Below are positions 13,880-26,689 of a stretch of DNA of 64,000 nt, one piece after another (position 1 is the stretch's first letter; each line of letters opens with the position of its first letter). The stretch spans positions 131,620,594-131,684,593 of the forward strand of contig NC_062218.1 in assembly GCF_902686445.1 (NCBI RefSeq), read 5' to 3'. The position numbers and the translations under genes are program-made. A model generated the notes under the pieces. It was not told the DNA's origin, made no database searches, and saw only the letters and a program-made list of their open reading frames with translations. Source of the DNA: Sciurus carolinensis (Eukaryota > Chordata > Mammalia > Rodentia > Sciuridae).

Positions 13880-14329
13880 TGTTGGGACTAATGACACATT
13901 AACTAACTCAGGCTGACTCCTTACTCCCTGGTGAGTGAGCAATATCAAGGCTCAAAGTCGGTTTTAAAGGTTCATGATGATAAATCAGACCACTGTCAGG
14001 GATTGGTTAACAACAGTTCTGTGAATGTGATCAGCTTGTGCTTGCCATTTAGTCCTATGGGACACTCACCTGCATGAACCTCCTGTGCCTTGCTGACCTT
14101 TAAGCTGGTTGGTTCCCACCTAGCCCCCACCCTACATAAAAGCTGTGTGACTTTCTCAATAAATGAGTTCCTGCTGTGACTGGTCTCCCTGACGTGTCTG
14201 ATTTCCCTCTGCCCGGAGGGCTGGGAGCGGGCCGTCAGTTGGCCCTACCTATCCTGGTCTGACCTTGTTGGGGAGTGTCCTCTTCCCTTGTCACCAGTTG
14301 AGAAGAGCAAGGGAACTTAAGACCCTGAA
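13880..14329 (+). repeat. Provirus 3' LTR
   Basis: Same start (tgttgggactaatgacac), TATA-like box and aataaa as the 5' LTR, with scattered substitutions and a terminal change near gaccctgaa. Confidence 0.92.
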
Positions 14330-14699
14330 ATGTGTTTTTTACCTTGCCTATTATTATTCATTTAGTAATTTCCAAACATTTCCAAAATAACAATAATCAT
14401 CTACTGTAAGCTGGTTTTTAAGTAGAACTATTTCAATGAAAACAATATCACACAAAGAATAAAGGTAAAATTGGCTTCACAATAAAAAATATAAAACAAC
14501 AAGAAAATAATATAAATAAGGAAAATACCATAGGAATGTGAAAGTTATGAATTTATTAAGAAGACTAATAACAATTTCTTTGATTTTTAATGTGCTGATC
14601 AAGAATTAAAGAAAATGAATTTAAGTGAAAAAAAATTTCTAACAGAAATCAGCAGAAATTTTGTACTTGAAATATTTCTTAATAAATAAGGTTGGAGAA

Positions 14700-17060
14700 A
14701 TTGGAAATGTGAAGAAGAAAAAAATACCAAACTTTAACAAGCACAAATATTTCCAACTTGGATAAAGACAAAAAGACACAAAGTAAAGCACATCAAAATC
14801 AAAATTTCAAAATTCACAAGGAGAAATTTTTTGAGAGGACCAAAAGATAAGAGATGTATCACTTACAAGAATACTTCTATATAATTATTACTTGATGATT
14901 TTACCAGAAGTCTTCCAGAAAAGAATTAGAACATATTGTCAAATGAATGAAAGCAAAAATAAACTAACAAGCATGAATACTACATCCAAAACATCTATTT
15001 TTCCAAAGAAAAGAAAAAGAATGCATGTCAAGATCTACAAATGCTGAAAAAGTTTCTCACTTCTAGACCTGTACTACAAGATATACTACAGAGAATACTT
15101 TCAATTGAAAATAAAATAAATCTGCACAGGACAAATCATTTAAAATCTCAAAACTTTTGGGCAAAAGCACAAATATACACAATTATGAATTTTAGTACAC
15201 TGTGATAATGGTAAATAAAACAATTTTGATAAAATTTGAAAGACAAAAATACAAAGATTATCATAAACCTGCTAATTGCTATACAATATGAAACCAGTTG
15301 TGACGTCAATAACAGTATTGAGAGGACATACAAAGATATTGATGTTTATATGGAATTTAAGTTAATTTACCACCAGTATATAATGTAGTTTAAGCTTAAA
15401 ATGTTTTATATAATGGCATAATAACCATAAAATATGTGATTAGAATAAGATGAGACATTGAAGCATGTCACTAAAAAAAAAAAATCTATGAGCCAAAAAT
15501 TAAAGTAATTAAAAAAGTAGGGAAAACAACCATAAGAAAGAAAACAACTTACAAAGTAAAAGTAATAAGTACTTTGTTTTCAGTAAATTATTTAATTATA
15601 AATGGATCATTATTAAATGCCAATCAGAACACAAAACATGACTGACAGAATTAAGTCTAAAAATTTCTCAATGCTATCTACATGAGAGTTTGTTGAAATC
15701 TATGGCCACTTATAGTGAATGTGAAATGATGAAAAAGATATTACATGAAAAGATAAGAAAAAGAAATCAGAGATGGCAATAATTTTGTTATGCAAAACAA
15801 TTAAGTAAAAAGTTATGTGAGATAAGTCTTTTTAAGTAAAAACATTTGGAAAAGAGACATACTAGACTACTATTTAAAAATAGAAGAGACCACTCTCTAA
15901 AACACTACAGTCTTAGTAAAGACTTGTGTAACTAAGTCATACTTCCAAATATAGAAAGGCAACACTAAGAGAATTGATAGAAATAGTAACACAGTAATAT
16001 TAGGAGACATCAATTCCCAATGAATGTAACAGGAAATAAAACTAGGCAGAATGGTAAACAGTAACTAGAAGACTTCAAAAACTATTATAAACCAACTAGA
16101 CTTATAGACTCAATCTTCTCAATAGTTCATAAAATATTCTTGATTGACCAACTTAAAAACATATAATATCTTAAGAAATGACAATATTTAAATGGCTTTC
16201 TGAACATACAAAACTAGAAATCAAAAGTGGAAGAGACATTCAAAACACCAAATATATGTGGCAATGGTTTACTCCAAAAATGATCTCGTTCAAGAAATAA
16301 AAGATAAAATTAGAAGTTTTCTATAATATCCCAGATTATCTAGACACTACAGGTAGTATCTATCAAAATCCCAATACTATTTTTTTAAACACAGAAAGGG
16401 CTATTTTAAAAATACCATGGAATTTCAAGTGCCTATAAATAATTTAAAAATATTCAATTTTGAAATAAATTTGAATAATGTTTTCTGATTTTAGAACATA
16501 ACAAAAGCTGAAGTATTCAATACATTAATACTGACATGAACTTAGACAAGTAGAGATATGGAACAGAACAGAGAGTAAATCCTCATATGGATGAATCAAT
16601 ACATAGTTACACACTTTTAATTATTAAATCATTCAACAGGATTAACAGGGGAAGCAAAAAATCTTTCTTTCATATGTGTGGATGAAGGCAATTTGGAAAA
16701 AATATTATGGAGAGTTTTTCAACTTCAAAAGATGAGAAATTGCATAACGTCTATACTATGGGTTCATCTTGAAGACATTAAAATTACTGAAATAACCATT
16801 CATAAAAAGTCAAATCTTATGTGATTCTTCTTATATGAGACATCTAGAGTTATCAAACCCACTGAGCAAAGGCATGGTGTTTGTAATGGGAGACAAATGA
16901 GCACTTGTATTTCATGAAAATCTAAGTTTAATTCTGTGTGATGCAAACTTCCCAGAAAATTTGTGCAAAATGATTTGAATTAAGTTTAATTGTATGTGGT
17001 CTGACTGCATTTCAATCCTAAAAGTGCATTAAAGATAAAAAGAATTGTAAAAATATTTCA
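14700..17060 (+). mobile_element. Ancient L1 fragments
   Basis: Weak but ordered matches to mammalian L1. About 14880-15120 resembles the ORF1 end and inter-ORF region. About 15980-16300 resembles ORF2 endonuclease (ataatattaggagacatcaa, equivalent to LGDFN). About 16480-16620 resembles late ORF2 (tggaacagaacagagag). 16720-17060 resembles an old L1 3' UTR. AT-rich, no open frame. Confidence 0.55.
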
Positions 17061-17127
17061 AGGTTTTTTAACAATGCTAAAATCTTTATCCTAAAAAAAA
17101 GAAGAGTTTCATCAATAAATAATTGAT

Positions 17128-17300
17128 AAGAATGCCAGTAATTCTAGCCTCCAGGAAGGCTGAGGAAGGAGAATTGCAATTTTGAAGCCAATTTGAACAC
17201 CTGATAAGAACCTATTTCAAAATAAAATCAAAAAGAAGCTAGAGATGTAATTCAGTATTATAGCACTCCTGAGTTCAAACCCCAGTACATGTACACAGAT
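17128..17300 (+). mobile_element. Old B1/ID-type SINE
   Basis: Contains ccagtaattctagcctccaggaaggctgagg and an ID-like tail (gagatgtaattcagtatt, gagttcaaaccccagtaca). Confidence 0.7.
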
Positions 17301-18204
17301 AAATTACACAAATATCTAGATGGAGTAAAGAACAAGACACAATGTAGAATCATAAACAAAACAGAAAATATTTCTAAAAGCAAGTGAAGCATGTACTTTT
17401 ATTGGACAGTGGGCACATGATTCATGCATATTTCCACTTAAATTTTCCCAAAATGTGAAGTAAAGACAACCGTCAAACATAATGTGTAGATTACAAAAAT
17501 AAGAACATTATTTATTGATGTGTTGAAATCTACTCCTGAATATAGGACCTATTCTAAACAATAGAATACACAAGTGGGTGGGAAAATGATAGAAAATTCA
17601 ATCCATGAAATCATTAATAACCATATTATCTTAAAAATCCTTTATAATAATAATTTTTAGCCATGACTATACACTCACAAAGAACAGGCATTGTGAGTAA
17701 GGAACATTCACTACATGGCAGAGAATATTAACCAAAAACCCAGTTTAATCATTTATAAAGAACCCTGAAGAAATAATTTAAATGAATGAATATTTAAATC
17801 ATATTAAAGAAACTGTTTTAGGATGTCAATATGTTGTAATGGTTTAACCTAAAGACATTCACAAATGTGAACAGGTTTTCTAGGGATCTTCAAAATCAAT
17901 AGAGATGTTAAACCATGCAGACCCTAACAGGCAAAGGGGAATATATTGACTGTTTCTTTGAATATACTGGAAGATTACCAAGGAGAATAAGGAGCCTAAA
18001 ATAGTTTGAAAACATAATAAGCATAGGGAAGGCCATGCCCTTCTATGACTGCAAGATAAATAAAACTTGGTTTCTGAAAATTTATTTCTATTGAAAGAGA
18101 ACTTCTCAATTAAAATTTTAAGGTATGGCTTCCTCCTTTACATTTGGGCCTACCATCAGTAATCTTTGGTTTTCTTCATTTCTATCCACCTGTCTCTATG
18201 GCTA
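17301..18204. other. No recognisable feature
   Basis: AT-rich intron-like sequence. I see no gene, structured RNA or clear repeat. Confidence 0.5.
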
Positions 18205-18655
18205 ATCTTGCAGTTTGGATATGAAGAATACCCCCAAAGTTCATGTGTGAGACAATTCAAAAAGGCTTAGGAGTGAAATGATTGGGTTATGACAGTATTA
18301 ACCAATCAGTGAATTAATCCTTTGATAGAATTAACTGAGCATTAGCTAGATGTAGTTTGGTGGGGTGTACCTGGAGGAGATGGGTCATTGGAAGCATGCT
18401 CCTAGGGTATACATTTTGTATCTGCATCTGGTCTATTAAGTCTGTATCTCTCATCTCTATGATTATCATGTGAGCCACTTTCCTCTACCAAAACATTCCA
18501 GCATGATATTCAGCATCATGTCAAACCCCAAGGAATGGAGCTGACTTTTTATAAACTGAGACTTCTGAAACCATGAGCCTTAAATAAACATTTCCTCTTT
18601 AAAATTTTCTGGTCAAGTCTTTTGGTCACAACAGCAAAGAAGCTGACCAAAACAG
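18205..18655 (+). mobile_element. MaLR-like solo LTR
   Basis: Starts around tttggatatgaagaatacc and ends in aaataaacatttcctct followed by ggtcacaacagcaaagaagc. An inverted relative lies at 23330-23770. Its end abuts the KRAB-B remnant. The class assignment is from general resemblance to MaLR LTRs. Confidence 0.55.
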
Positions 18656-18732
18656 CTGCTGTCTTTTTAGTTTCCATGGTTCTTTTCTTAGGTCCAGAGA
18701 GGTGACAAGGGATGACTTAGAGACAGTGAGGA
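18656..18732 (-). pseudogene. KRAB-B box exon remnant
   Basis: The minus strand reads SKSSLVTSLDLRKEPWKLKRQ-like residues, matching the KRAB-B pattern (VSKPxLVTxLEQxKEPWxxKR). It lies about 510 bp downstream, in gene order, of the KRAB-A exon, which is normal spacing. The 3' end of the exon and its splice donor are missing because an LTR-type repeat ending near 18655 abuts it directly. KRAB-B assists KRAB-A in binding TRIM28. Interpreted as exon 3 of the zinc-finger pseudogene ending at position 1. Confidence 0.72.
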
Positions 18733-19239
18733 TTGTTTATTGGAAAATGGAATGAGTATCAGGAATCCCCCTTTCATTACTGCTGTTTATGGCCTAATAC
18801 TGTGTTTATTAGAGTAATACCAGATTCTAGAAAATTATTTCTACACATTGTTTTCTTACAGACATTAGAATATGTAAGAAGCATTTCCATCTGCAAATAC
18901 TAAGCACTCCTTCCAACTATCAAGAGTAAAGGGAACAAATCAAAGACAAGAAAATACATTGAACTTTAAGGTATAATTCACAATATTTTATACTGTTGAA
19001 TTATATGACAAGTCTGAAATGAGGTGTGTATATCTTATGAAGAAAGAATGATGGTAAACACAAAAAGAAATATAATTAATATTTTCTTGTCAATATCAAC
19101 AATTTCCCAATCTGTTTCCATGAAAGTAAGTATGTAAAATTCATTCATGCACAGCAGAAGCTACCAAGAGATATTCTACAAAGAAATGACATTCAATATT
19201 GATAGTGATTTAAGAATTCTGAAGGGAAGTTACACTCAC

Positions 19240-19365
19240 CCAGAAACACCAGGTTTCTGTAGTTCTCCAACATCACATCTGTTTATAAATTCTGCTGAGC
19301 AAGGTCCAGTCTCCCTAAATTATTCAATATCATACTTCTTAACAAAGTATAGTTGTCTAATGTAT
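19240..19365 (-). pseudogene. KRAB-A box exon remnant
   Basis: The minus strand decodes to LDLAQQNL, a stop (TAA), then TDVMLENYRNLVFL, a close match to the KRAB-A core (LDxAQxNLYRDVMLENYxNLVxLG). It is followed immediately by a consensus splice donor GTGAGT (reverse complement at 19234-19239). The in-frame stop replaces the conserved Tyr codon. The upstream part of the exon, around the EEW motif, is degraded. KRAB-A is the TRIM28-recruiting half of the repression domain. Strand, order and phase fit the exon at 18656 and the finger exon at 2050, so I read the three as one pseudogene spanning more than 19 kb. Confidence 0.82.
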
Positions 19366-19820
19366 TTTTATAACTCTGAGGAAAGAGGATGACCCAAATA
19401 CAAAATAAGTGTATATGCTATACTATTGTGAAATAAAATGTAAAATTAAGATAAACATAAGAATATACATTTGGGGTGTATATTTATATTTTATAAAATA
19501 AATTATTTATATTTCTCAGATGAGAAAGTTATACTGAGTGAGAAGATTGCTTCTTAAATTGTAATGAGCACCAACATGGATTGAATATATTGCTAATATG
19601 TACATGAATTCAGTAATCCTGGTATAGGTTCTGGGTTTTTGAATATGTAGCAAGCTGTCTAGTCATGGCAATGCCACTGGTCCAAGATCCTCTTGAATAT
19701 CAATGAGGTAGAACACCAAAGGAAGGGTTCATGGATGAACTTGAATTAAAATATTTTAAGTGGCCAGCACATTTAGCTACAATAGTAATCAGCAAAAGAA
19801 TCCTTTTGGATCTTTTCAAA
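19366..19820. other. No recognisable feature
   Basis: AT-rich. The non-coding first exon of the KRAB gene might be farther upstream, but I cannot see it. Confidence 0.4.
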
Positions 19821-19821
19821 T

Positions 19822-19931
19822 ATATGTGTGTGTGTATTTATATGTATATATATATATATATATATACACATACACATATCACTCTACACATATATATATA
19901 TCACTTAAAAATTATATAGATATATATATCA

Positions 19932-19977
<46 letters not shown>

Positions 19978-19979
19978 CA
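19822..19979 (+). repeat. Compound microsatellite (TG)n-(TA)n-(CT)n-(TA)n
   Basis: Short runs of tg, ta, ct and ta follow each other, with tatcact spacers. Confidence 0.95.
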
Positions 19980-22901
19980 TTCTAAGAGTTTTTCATATCT
20001 TAATGCATATACCCAAAATAATCTATTGAGAGTGGTAATAATTTTTTTTTAATCTTTGAGGGCATTTTATCAAACATCCAATTAATGCTATGCCTGGTTT
20101 TTTGCAAGACTATCTGGCCTATAATTCATAAAAAGGATCATAAACGTTAAAATAAAGTGTGAAATAAAAAAGAATTTTCAGAGCAGTTATTGACAGTTAT
20201 TATAACTTAGAAAAGTAATGGAAACAAGTCGAGAAGGCAATGAAATCAATTTGAGCAAATGATACTAACATTTTAGCACACATGTTAAAATTGAAATTGT
20301 TTATATATTAAAACAACATTTTTTCATGTAAATGTAAGTAAATACATTCAATTGTATAAAATTCTAAAACAATTAGGGGTTGATACTTTGTTTTTCAAGA
20401 AAGTACTGAGATACATATATTGAAGAACAGAATATAAAGAGATACAATTTCTGAGTCTTGTATTTTCTTTTACATTTTTTACTTATCATCTCTGAGCTAT
20501 ATTTTAGAATTTTAGAAATTCAGAATTTAGAAATATGATTTTTAATTATATTTTGCTGAAAATATAGACAGTTGAGAATGAGTATGCCTTTGACCTTGAG
20601 ATGGAATAAAATAAAAACATACAAAAATATGGTTTGCTTCTAATCTTTAGTTACAAAAACAATATGTCTAGTAAACAAAAATGAGTTTTTTTCCTCCAAA
20701 GGAAGTCACAAATAAAGAGAAATTCAAAAGAAAGAAGAGATTCTACATAAAATATAGTGTTTATACAGATTATTTAGAAAAAATTCTGAGGATACAATGA
20801 TAAAGACAAATCTATTAACTTTTGGGGGAAGAATCTGGCAGATAGATTTGGTAGAAAGTGTCAATGCACATAAAAGAACACCATGATTGCTGCAAAATGA
20901 GTGACCACAATGAAGCAAAATGAAATAAGGTAAAGCATGTCAATCTTCTTCAGATAAAAGTGTTACTTGAAGCTTGATTTGTGTATGTATTCCATGCTAT
21001 GTAAGTTCTAAAAGGGTAGTTCAATTTACTATTCTGGAGAGTGAGTCCCTTCTTTGTTTTTCTGGATTGCTTTAGTATATTGCATATCTTTCTAAAATAA
21101 ACTATGAGAAAGCAATTCTGATTTAATGAAAGACATGCTGGAAGATTCAAGATTAATGGCATCCTTTATTAGCATGTAAAACTGAGGGAGAGATCAGTGA
21201 ATTGTGCTCATAGAATTTTGCCCCCATGGGAGATGTACAGGTCAAGTCCAGAGCCATTAATGGGAAAGATGAAGAGAGATGGACTCTCAGAGCATGGGTT
21301 TCCAGCTAGAATCTGTTCCTTGCTCACCATGTCAATTTTTTCTCCCAGTCCCCTCAGGATGATTCTCTAGGTTAATATGGTGGAGATATGTTTGTCATAG
21401 TAGAGAAATTGATGGGCTGAATTCAGTGGCAGTGTTGAAAATCTTCTCAAGTTACACTTGACTCAGGCTTCTCTAGGGAAAATGATCAGAGGGAAAGGAG
21501 GTACTGGTACCAAGTGAGGGCTTGATAGAGGTCTCTGGAAAGTTCAGAGGAATTAGAGGACCAGATGGCAGGGTACACCTGGATAGCAATGAACTACTGT
21601 GGCCATGAGAGTCTGCGATGCCCACACAAGTGACAACAGTTCAAATCCATCATGCATGAGCAGATGGAATCACACAGAAAATAAAAAGTACTTGTCCTAA
21701 CCTGTGTCCCATGTGAGACTGACTCAGCCCCTTTAAGTACATTGCAGGCAGCCTGGGAGAGTGACTGTCAGAGTAGCATAGTGTTGGGCAGGACACCATG
21801 GCAGACAGACCCCAGGAGGTTTCTGGAGTGAGCTGGTTCATCCCCATCCCTCAAAGCCTTTGCACATGCACAGAACTGAAGGACATATTGCTGGCTGAGG
21901 ACTTTGGAAAGTTTTTTCTAGTGAGACTCAGCAGAGGTGGCAGGGTGTGGGTGGTGACTACCTTGAGAAAGCAGCTGAGGTATGGATGGAATGGGGTTTC
22001 CAGAGACTTCAGAGACTATGCCAGATCTGATAAAAATCATGATTCAATGCTCCAACTTCTGGCTAATTTGTCAAATGAGGTAGTTCCACCCTTACCTCCC
22101 TCAGTAGAAAAGAGAAAAAACAGGGCTTCCCAAGACTCATGGGGATGAAAAGTGACCAAGAAAAGCAAGATATGAACTCCCAGAATGTAATGAAGAGTGT
22201 CTCTTCTAATTATTCTCTTTCAAATCTCTATGTTTTCATAGGCGATGAATGTAATCCTCTTTTAATGTGCATTTTATTAAATCTTGAAGTTGATGGAGCA
22301 TACAGATGAAATGTAGAAAAAGAAGTATGGTTTACTTCTTTAGTAATATCTAATCACTCAACAATAACACCAATGCAAATCTAGGGCACTAACATATTCA
22401 CATGTCAAAAAGAATATATGTTCAACACAGCAGATCATGAATCCATCACATAAATAGAACTCAAGTGCAAAAACTGAGGGGAAGTTCCTAATACAAAGGA
22501 CTACAAATGAACTATTTTGAAAAAGGAAATAAAGTAGTGTGAGACGTGTTAACACAAAAATAAAAAAATAAGAAAGTAAAAGTTTGCAAGTTAAAAATGC
22601 ATGGTATTTTGGAAGGAAAATGCAAACCCTGACATGGATCATACCTGAAAAGCAGCTACATTTGCTTTCTTCTCTGGATTTCTTTCTCAGGAGTGATTAT
22701 GTACAATTCAAATATACCTCTTGAAAATCTGCCTCTACATGCATCAGAACATCAGACACATGAACCTTCATGGACCTCCTTTTGTAGGTGCAAGATTAGT
22801 TTCAGCTTGTTCATGGAGCTCAGGTTTTCTTTCTACCCAATTTTATTGATACAGTTTCAATGAGAAAGTATCCACCGTGATGTAAGCAAAAGTAGTCAAA
22901 T
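19980..22901. other. Mostly featureless AT-rich sequence
   Basis: No repeat or gene recognised. One open frame of 116 codons lies at 21798-22148 (+), starting at ccATGG (MADRPQEVSGVSW). It has no family resemblance that I recognise, so I treat it as probably fortuitous. 21200-22150 is less AT-rich than its surroundings and may be an old insertion. Confidence 0.4.
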
Positions 22902-23130
22902 TCAGTGGGTTTTTATTTATGTTGTTTTGTACTAGGTATTGAACCTAGGAACAATTTACTGATTTACCACTGAGCTACATCAATAATACTCCTTATTTTT
23001 TTGTTTTTTATTCTGAGGTGGGACAGGGTTTCATTAAATTGCTGATGCTAATCTCAAACTCTTAATTCTCCTTCATTAGCCTCCTGAATAGCTGGGATTA
23101 CATGTGTGCATGACTATGCCTGCCCAAACT
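22902..23130 (-). mobile_element. B1/ID-type SINE
   Basis: Reverse-complement tail (ctgatttaccactgagctac) followed by reverse B1 body (gacagggtttcattaaattg, agctgggattacatgtgtgc). Confidence 0.82.
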
Positions 23131-23329
23131 CAATGTTTATATCTATAAGAGGAAAGAAATGTGAAGGGCACTTATATGCCTAAAGAGGAAAAGCACAGGT
23201 ATTTATCTTTTTCAAAAAACATATATGTCCTTTTGTTGCTATCTCCATAGTAATAATTTACTTAGTAAATACAAAACCTTATGTGAACAATTCTAGGATT
23301 TGTCAAGTACTACGATATATATGATTGTT

Positions 23330-23770
23330 TTGGTCAGCTATTTTGCTGCTTTGACTAAACGTTCTGACTCAAACAATTGTAGAGGAGGAAACATTTATTT
23401 GAGGGCCCAAGGTTTCAGAGGCCTTAGTCCATATACAGCTGACTCTGTTTCTCAGTGTTTAAGGTGATACTGAACATCAGAGTAGAAGAGTGTGGCTTAG
23501 GGAAACTGTTCACAATACTATCAGGAAGCAGAGAGAAAGTGAGTCTCCAATCTCCAGATACAAAATATATACTCCAAAATTACACTCCAATTCCAATCCC
23601 CTTCAGTCACACTCTATCACTTCAGTTACCAATAATTTAATCCTTATTAGGGTATTAAATCGCAGATTAAGACTCTCACAACCCAATCATTTCTCCTCTG
23701 AACCTTCTTGCATTGTCTTGCATTGTGAGTTTTTGGGGGATACCTCACATCCAAAACATAATATTTGACC
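23330..23770 (-). mobile_element. MaLR-like LTR
   Basis: Read on the minus strand it ends in ataaatgtttcctcctct followed by cagcaaaatagctgacc, and contains gaaatgattgggttgtgag. Both match the LTR at 18205-18655. Confidence 0.55.
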
Positions 23771-26430
23771 CCTGGTCCCTAAAAGTTCACAGCCATCTGA
23801 CAATGCAAACTACATGTAGTTCATTTCCACGAGTCCCCATATAATCAAGAGTTCCAAGATTACTCAAATTCAAGTCCAAAGACTTTGAGGCTCAAGACAA
23901 TCTCACATTGTGAGCTTCTGTAAATTAAATGAAATTTTAAAATATCCAACATATAAACCCACTGAGTAAGCATTTCCATTTACAAAAATAGGGGCATAGA
24001 AAGAAGGATGGGACCAAAGCAAGTCTAAAACCCAATTGGATAAATAAGTCCTCCAGCTCCATGTTCAGAATCTTGGCCACATGGTGTTGTGATGCTTTCT
24101 CAAAAGGGCTTGTGTAGCTCCAACTCTGTGGCCTTGTTTTTTGCAACTCAAGTTTCCTTGCTGTTGGTTTGTCTCTGTTCTATTCCTGCAGCTTTCCTAA
24201 GATGATGTCCCATATTTCTGGCATTTCTTAATTTCAGGAATCTCCACTGTAACTTTGACTTTCTCCTCAGATCTCTACACTTTTACTTCTCAGGAAGCTC
24301 CCACAGGGACTCCAACCCTGCTGCACTTTGCCTGGCCTCTTAGGTCCTCCTTTGAAATCTTGGTAGAAGCCTTCCTGAACCCCTAACTCCAATATCCTGC
24401 ATTCCTGCAGAACCAGCAACATGTGGTTGATTCCAAAGTCTGCTGCCATCTTGAACAGTAACCTGTCCTCCAGGGACCATTACTGCCACAGCCTCTGAGA
24501 GTCTTTGTGATTGAGCATATTGAAAAAACTTCGTAGGGTCCTTGTGCAAGAAGGGTGATCCGCTGGTCCCTTCTCAAGAGAATTTCACTTTTACTCCCTT
24601 GAGCTAGATATGGATATGGTCTTGCCAGATCTTGAGATGTCCTTCCTCATCGTCTTTAAGCATTGTCTTTAGCATTCCTTTAGTGGCAGTAATGTCTTTA
24701 ACAACTGCAACTTCCTTATGCCTAATTTTAATCCTGCCTTTCAAATTCATGATTTTAAAATTTTTCTGCTTTGCTTTCTGCTCCAGATTACCACAATAAA
24801 TTTGGCTAAAACAATATTCATGCCGCTTCCTAAATGTTATGCTGCCTACTCATTTCTACCACCAGAATAAAAAGTCCATTGCTTCCAAAATCAGCATCAG
24901 AGATGGTCTCCAGACACAGGCAAAATGCAGATAACTTCTCAGCCAGGACATAACACAAATGATCTTTACCCCAACTTCCAATAGAATTCTCCTTTTCTGA
25001 ACCCTGTTGACCCCTGTCTTCACTGATCATAGTTCTATATCAATTCTGGTATTTTGAACTTTTACCAGAAGTGGCCATTAAGCTTCACTTACAAGTCTAA
25101 AAAATTTTCAGCTTTATCTTAAATACTCTTATCCTTTTTAACCTCAATATTTTGTGTGGATTATCTGACCTCATAGGGAAAATGATAGGAATAACTCCTC
25201 TTATTGTCAGCAATTTGTTATTATGTCATTTAAATGGTAAAATTATACTGCCTCACCCATTGCACTGGGGTATAAAGAAAGTAAACCTCACTTCCCTTAG
25301 GCTGGGGTGTGGCCTCTCCTGATTTAGTCATGTTCCAATGTTCAGATATTTATGCCTCTCAGGAGATTAGGGTGCAACTGACCCTCTAAATCTGCATGTT
25401 TCACAACCTCATCTTTTCTACCTCAAACAACAGCCAAATTTAGGTGTCACACTGCAATTTCAAATTTAAAGACATCTGTGTGGCTTCTTCCCATCTCCCT
25501 CAGAGTTGATGAGTGGTGGCTTGCAGCCCAACTGGTGCTGCTCCTTGTGCTTAGGTCCTAGTAGGTGGAACTTTCTGTCCACAACACTACTTGCACGTCA
25601 GATCAGAGATCTGCCTCTTCTCTTCACTTCTCATTCAGTTTATCTCCACAGTTCCCTCAGTTTCAGCTCCTCCTGTTCTGTTTTCTTCTCTGCTTCAAGG
25701 ATCCACATGATTCTGGCTCACACAGTCTTCTCAAACCACTCTGAATGAAACTTAGTTCATTCTCTGACCAGAGTTGTCTTCACCACATCATCAGTGACAC
25801 CCAGTTCACTAGTTTTTAGATTGGAATTTATCCTTGTTTGTGTCTTTCTGCTGTGAGTCACCGTTGGTAACTGGCTTTTTCTTAAAATGCCTTCCTCTTG
25901 GCTTGACAAAGTCAAAATTCATGCTGTCTTCTTCCTCCTCTGAACTTCTGGGGTGAGATTTATGCCTTTACCCCAACCAAGAGGGTGAATCCCCATTAAA
26001 TTTCTATCCCAGGGATTAGTTATGAACTTCAGCCCTGTATATACAACTCAGAGTTGACACCTGTAGTGCCTTCCAGTTCACACAAACTCACCACATCCAG
26101 AATTAGGCCCTTCTCAATCAATCGATCCTTCACTCCACATCTGCTTAGAAAATGGTGCTTCAGCAATCCAGTTGTCCAGGGAGGAATGTGGAAATCATCT
26201 ATGTGCTTGTCACCCACTATCACATGTCTGAAACTCACCAGAAATAAATGTTCTGAATATCCCGACCCCACACACCTCCTGAGTCTGAATGTGACCTATT
26301 GATGACAGCCATCTGACCCTCACCAGCCCAGCATGCCCTGGCTCTGCACTCCCCATCAACAACCTTGTGTCTGAGCACTGCTCATCTCTAACAGCCAAGT
26401 GGGAGTTCACCTCTGTGTGAGGCTCAAGGT
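23771..26430 (-). mobile_element. Possible internal part of the MaLR-like element
   Basis: Continuous pyrimidine-rich sequence adjoining the LTR, with no long frame on either strand. It is read as the non-coding interior of the element whose 3' LTR is at 23330-23770. No second LTR is evident. Alternative: unrelated single-copy sequence. Confidence 0.35.
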
Positions 26431-26689
26431 AAGGTCCAAGCCATTTACTTCTTAATAATTCAATAATTATCACCCTGTGGGTGGGGTTATCTCACTTTGT
26501 CCTGAAACCTATGCACATTAATAGAATTAAATGTTTTATCTGAGGTAATTGAGATGAATGCTGAGTCAGAAATGGAGACCGTGTGACATTTTCCCAACAT
26601 TCCTGAGTGACACTATCTTGAAACCTGTGTTGTGGCCTCATCAGCAGCACAGTCAAGAGGCAGAAGGTCTCCATTGCTGAGGTCCCCTC

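Larger units (their letters stand above)
10481..14329 (+). mobile_element. Betaretrovirus-like (type D-like) endogenous provirus, internally deleted
   Basis: Two directly repeated LTRs of about 450 bp flank 2.95 kb of internal sequence. In order I see a Lys-tRNA-type primer binding site, a gag start with a matrix-like region, about 1.3 kb of AT-rich non-coding sequence, an env TM remnant with a CX6CC motif, a CTE-like element and a polypurine tract. No protease, RT or integrase is visible. Five-base direct repeats atgtg (10476-10480 and 14330-14334) flank it, or six bases with one mismatch. The LTRs differ at roughly one position in ten by eye, so the insertion is old. Order and motifs resemble simian type D retroviruses (gamma-type TM with betaretroviral gag and a CTE). 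Replication-defective. Confidence 0.88.

Noticed and set aside
19147..19392. Plus-strand 81-codon open frame
   Set aside because: Antisense shadow of the KRAB-A exon, which explains the sequence on the minus strand.
23937..26473. Several 60-90 codon minus-strand frames as possible gene pieces
   Set aside because: They fall in the presumed non-coding interior of the MaLR-like element and show no motifs.
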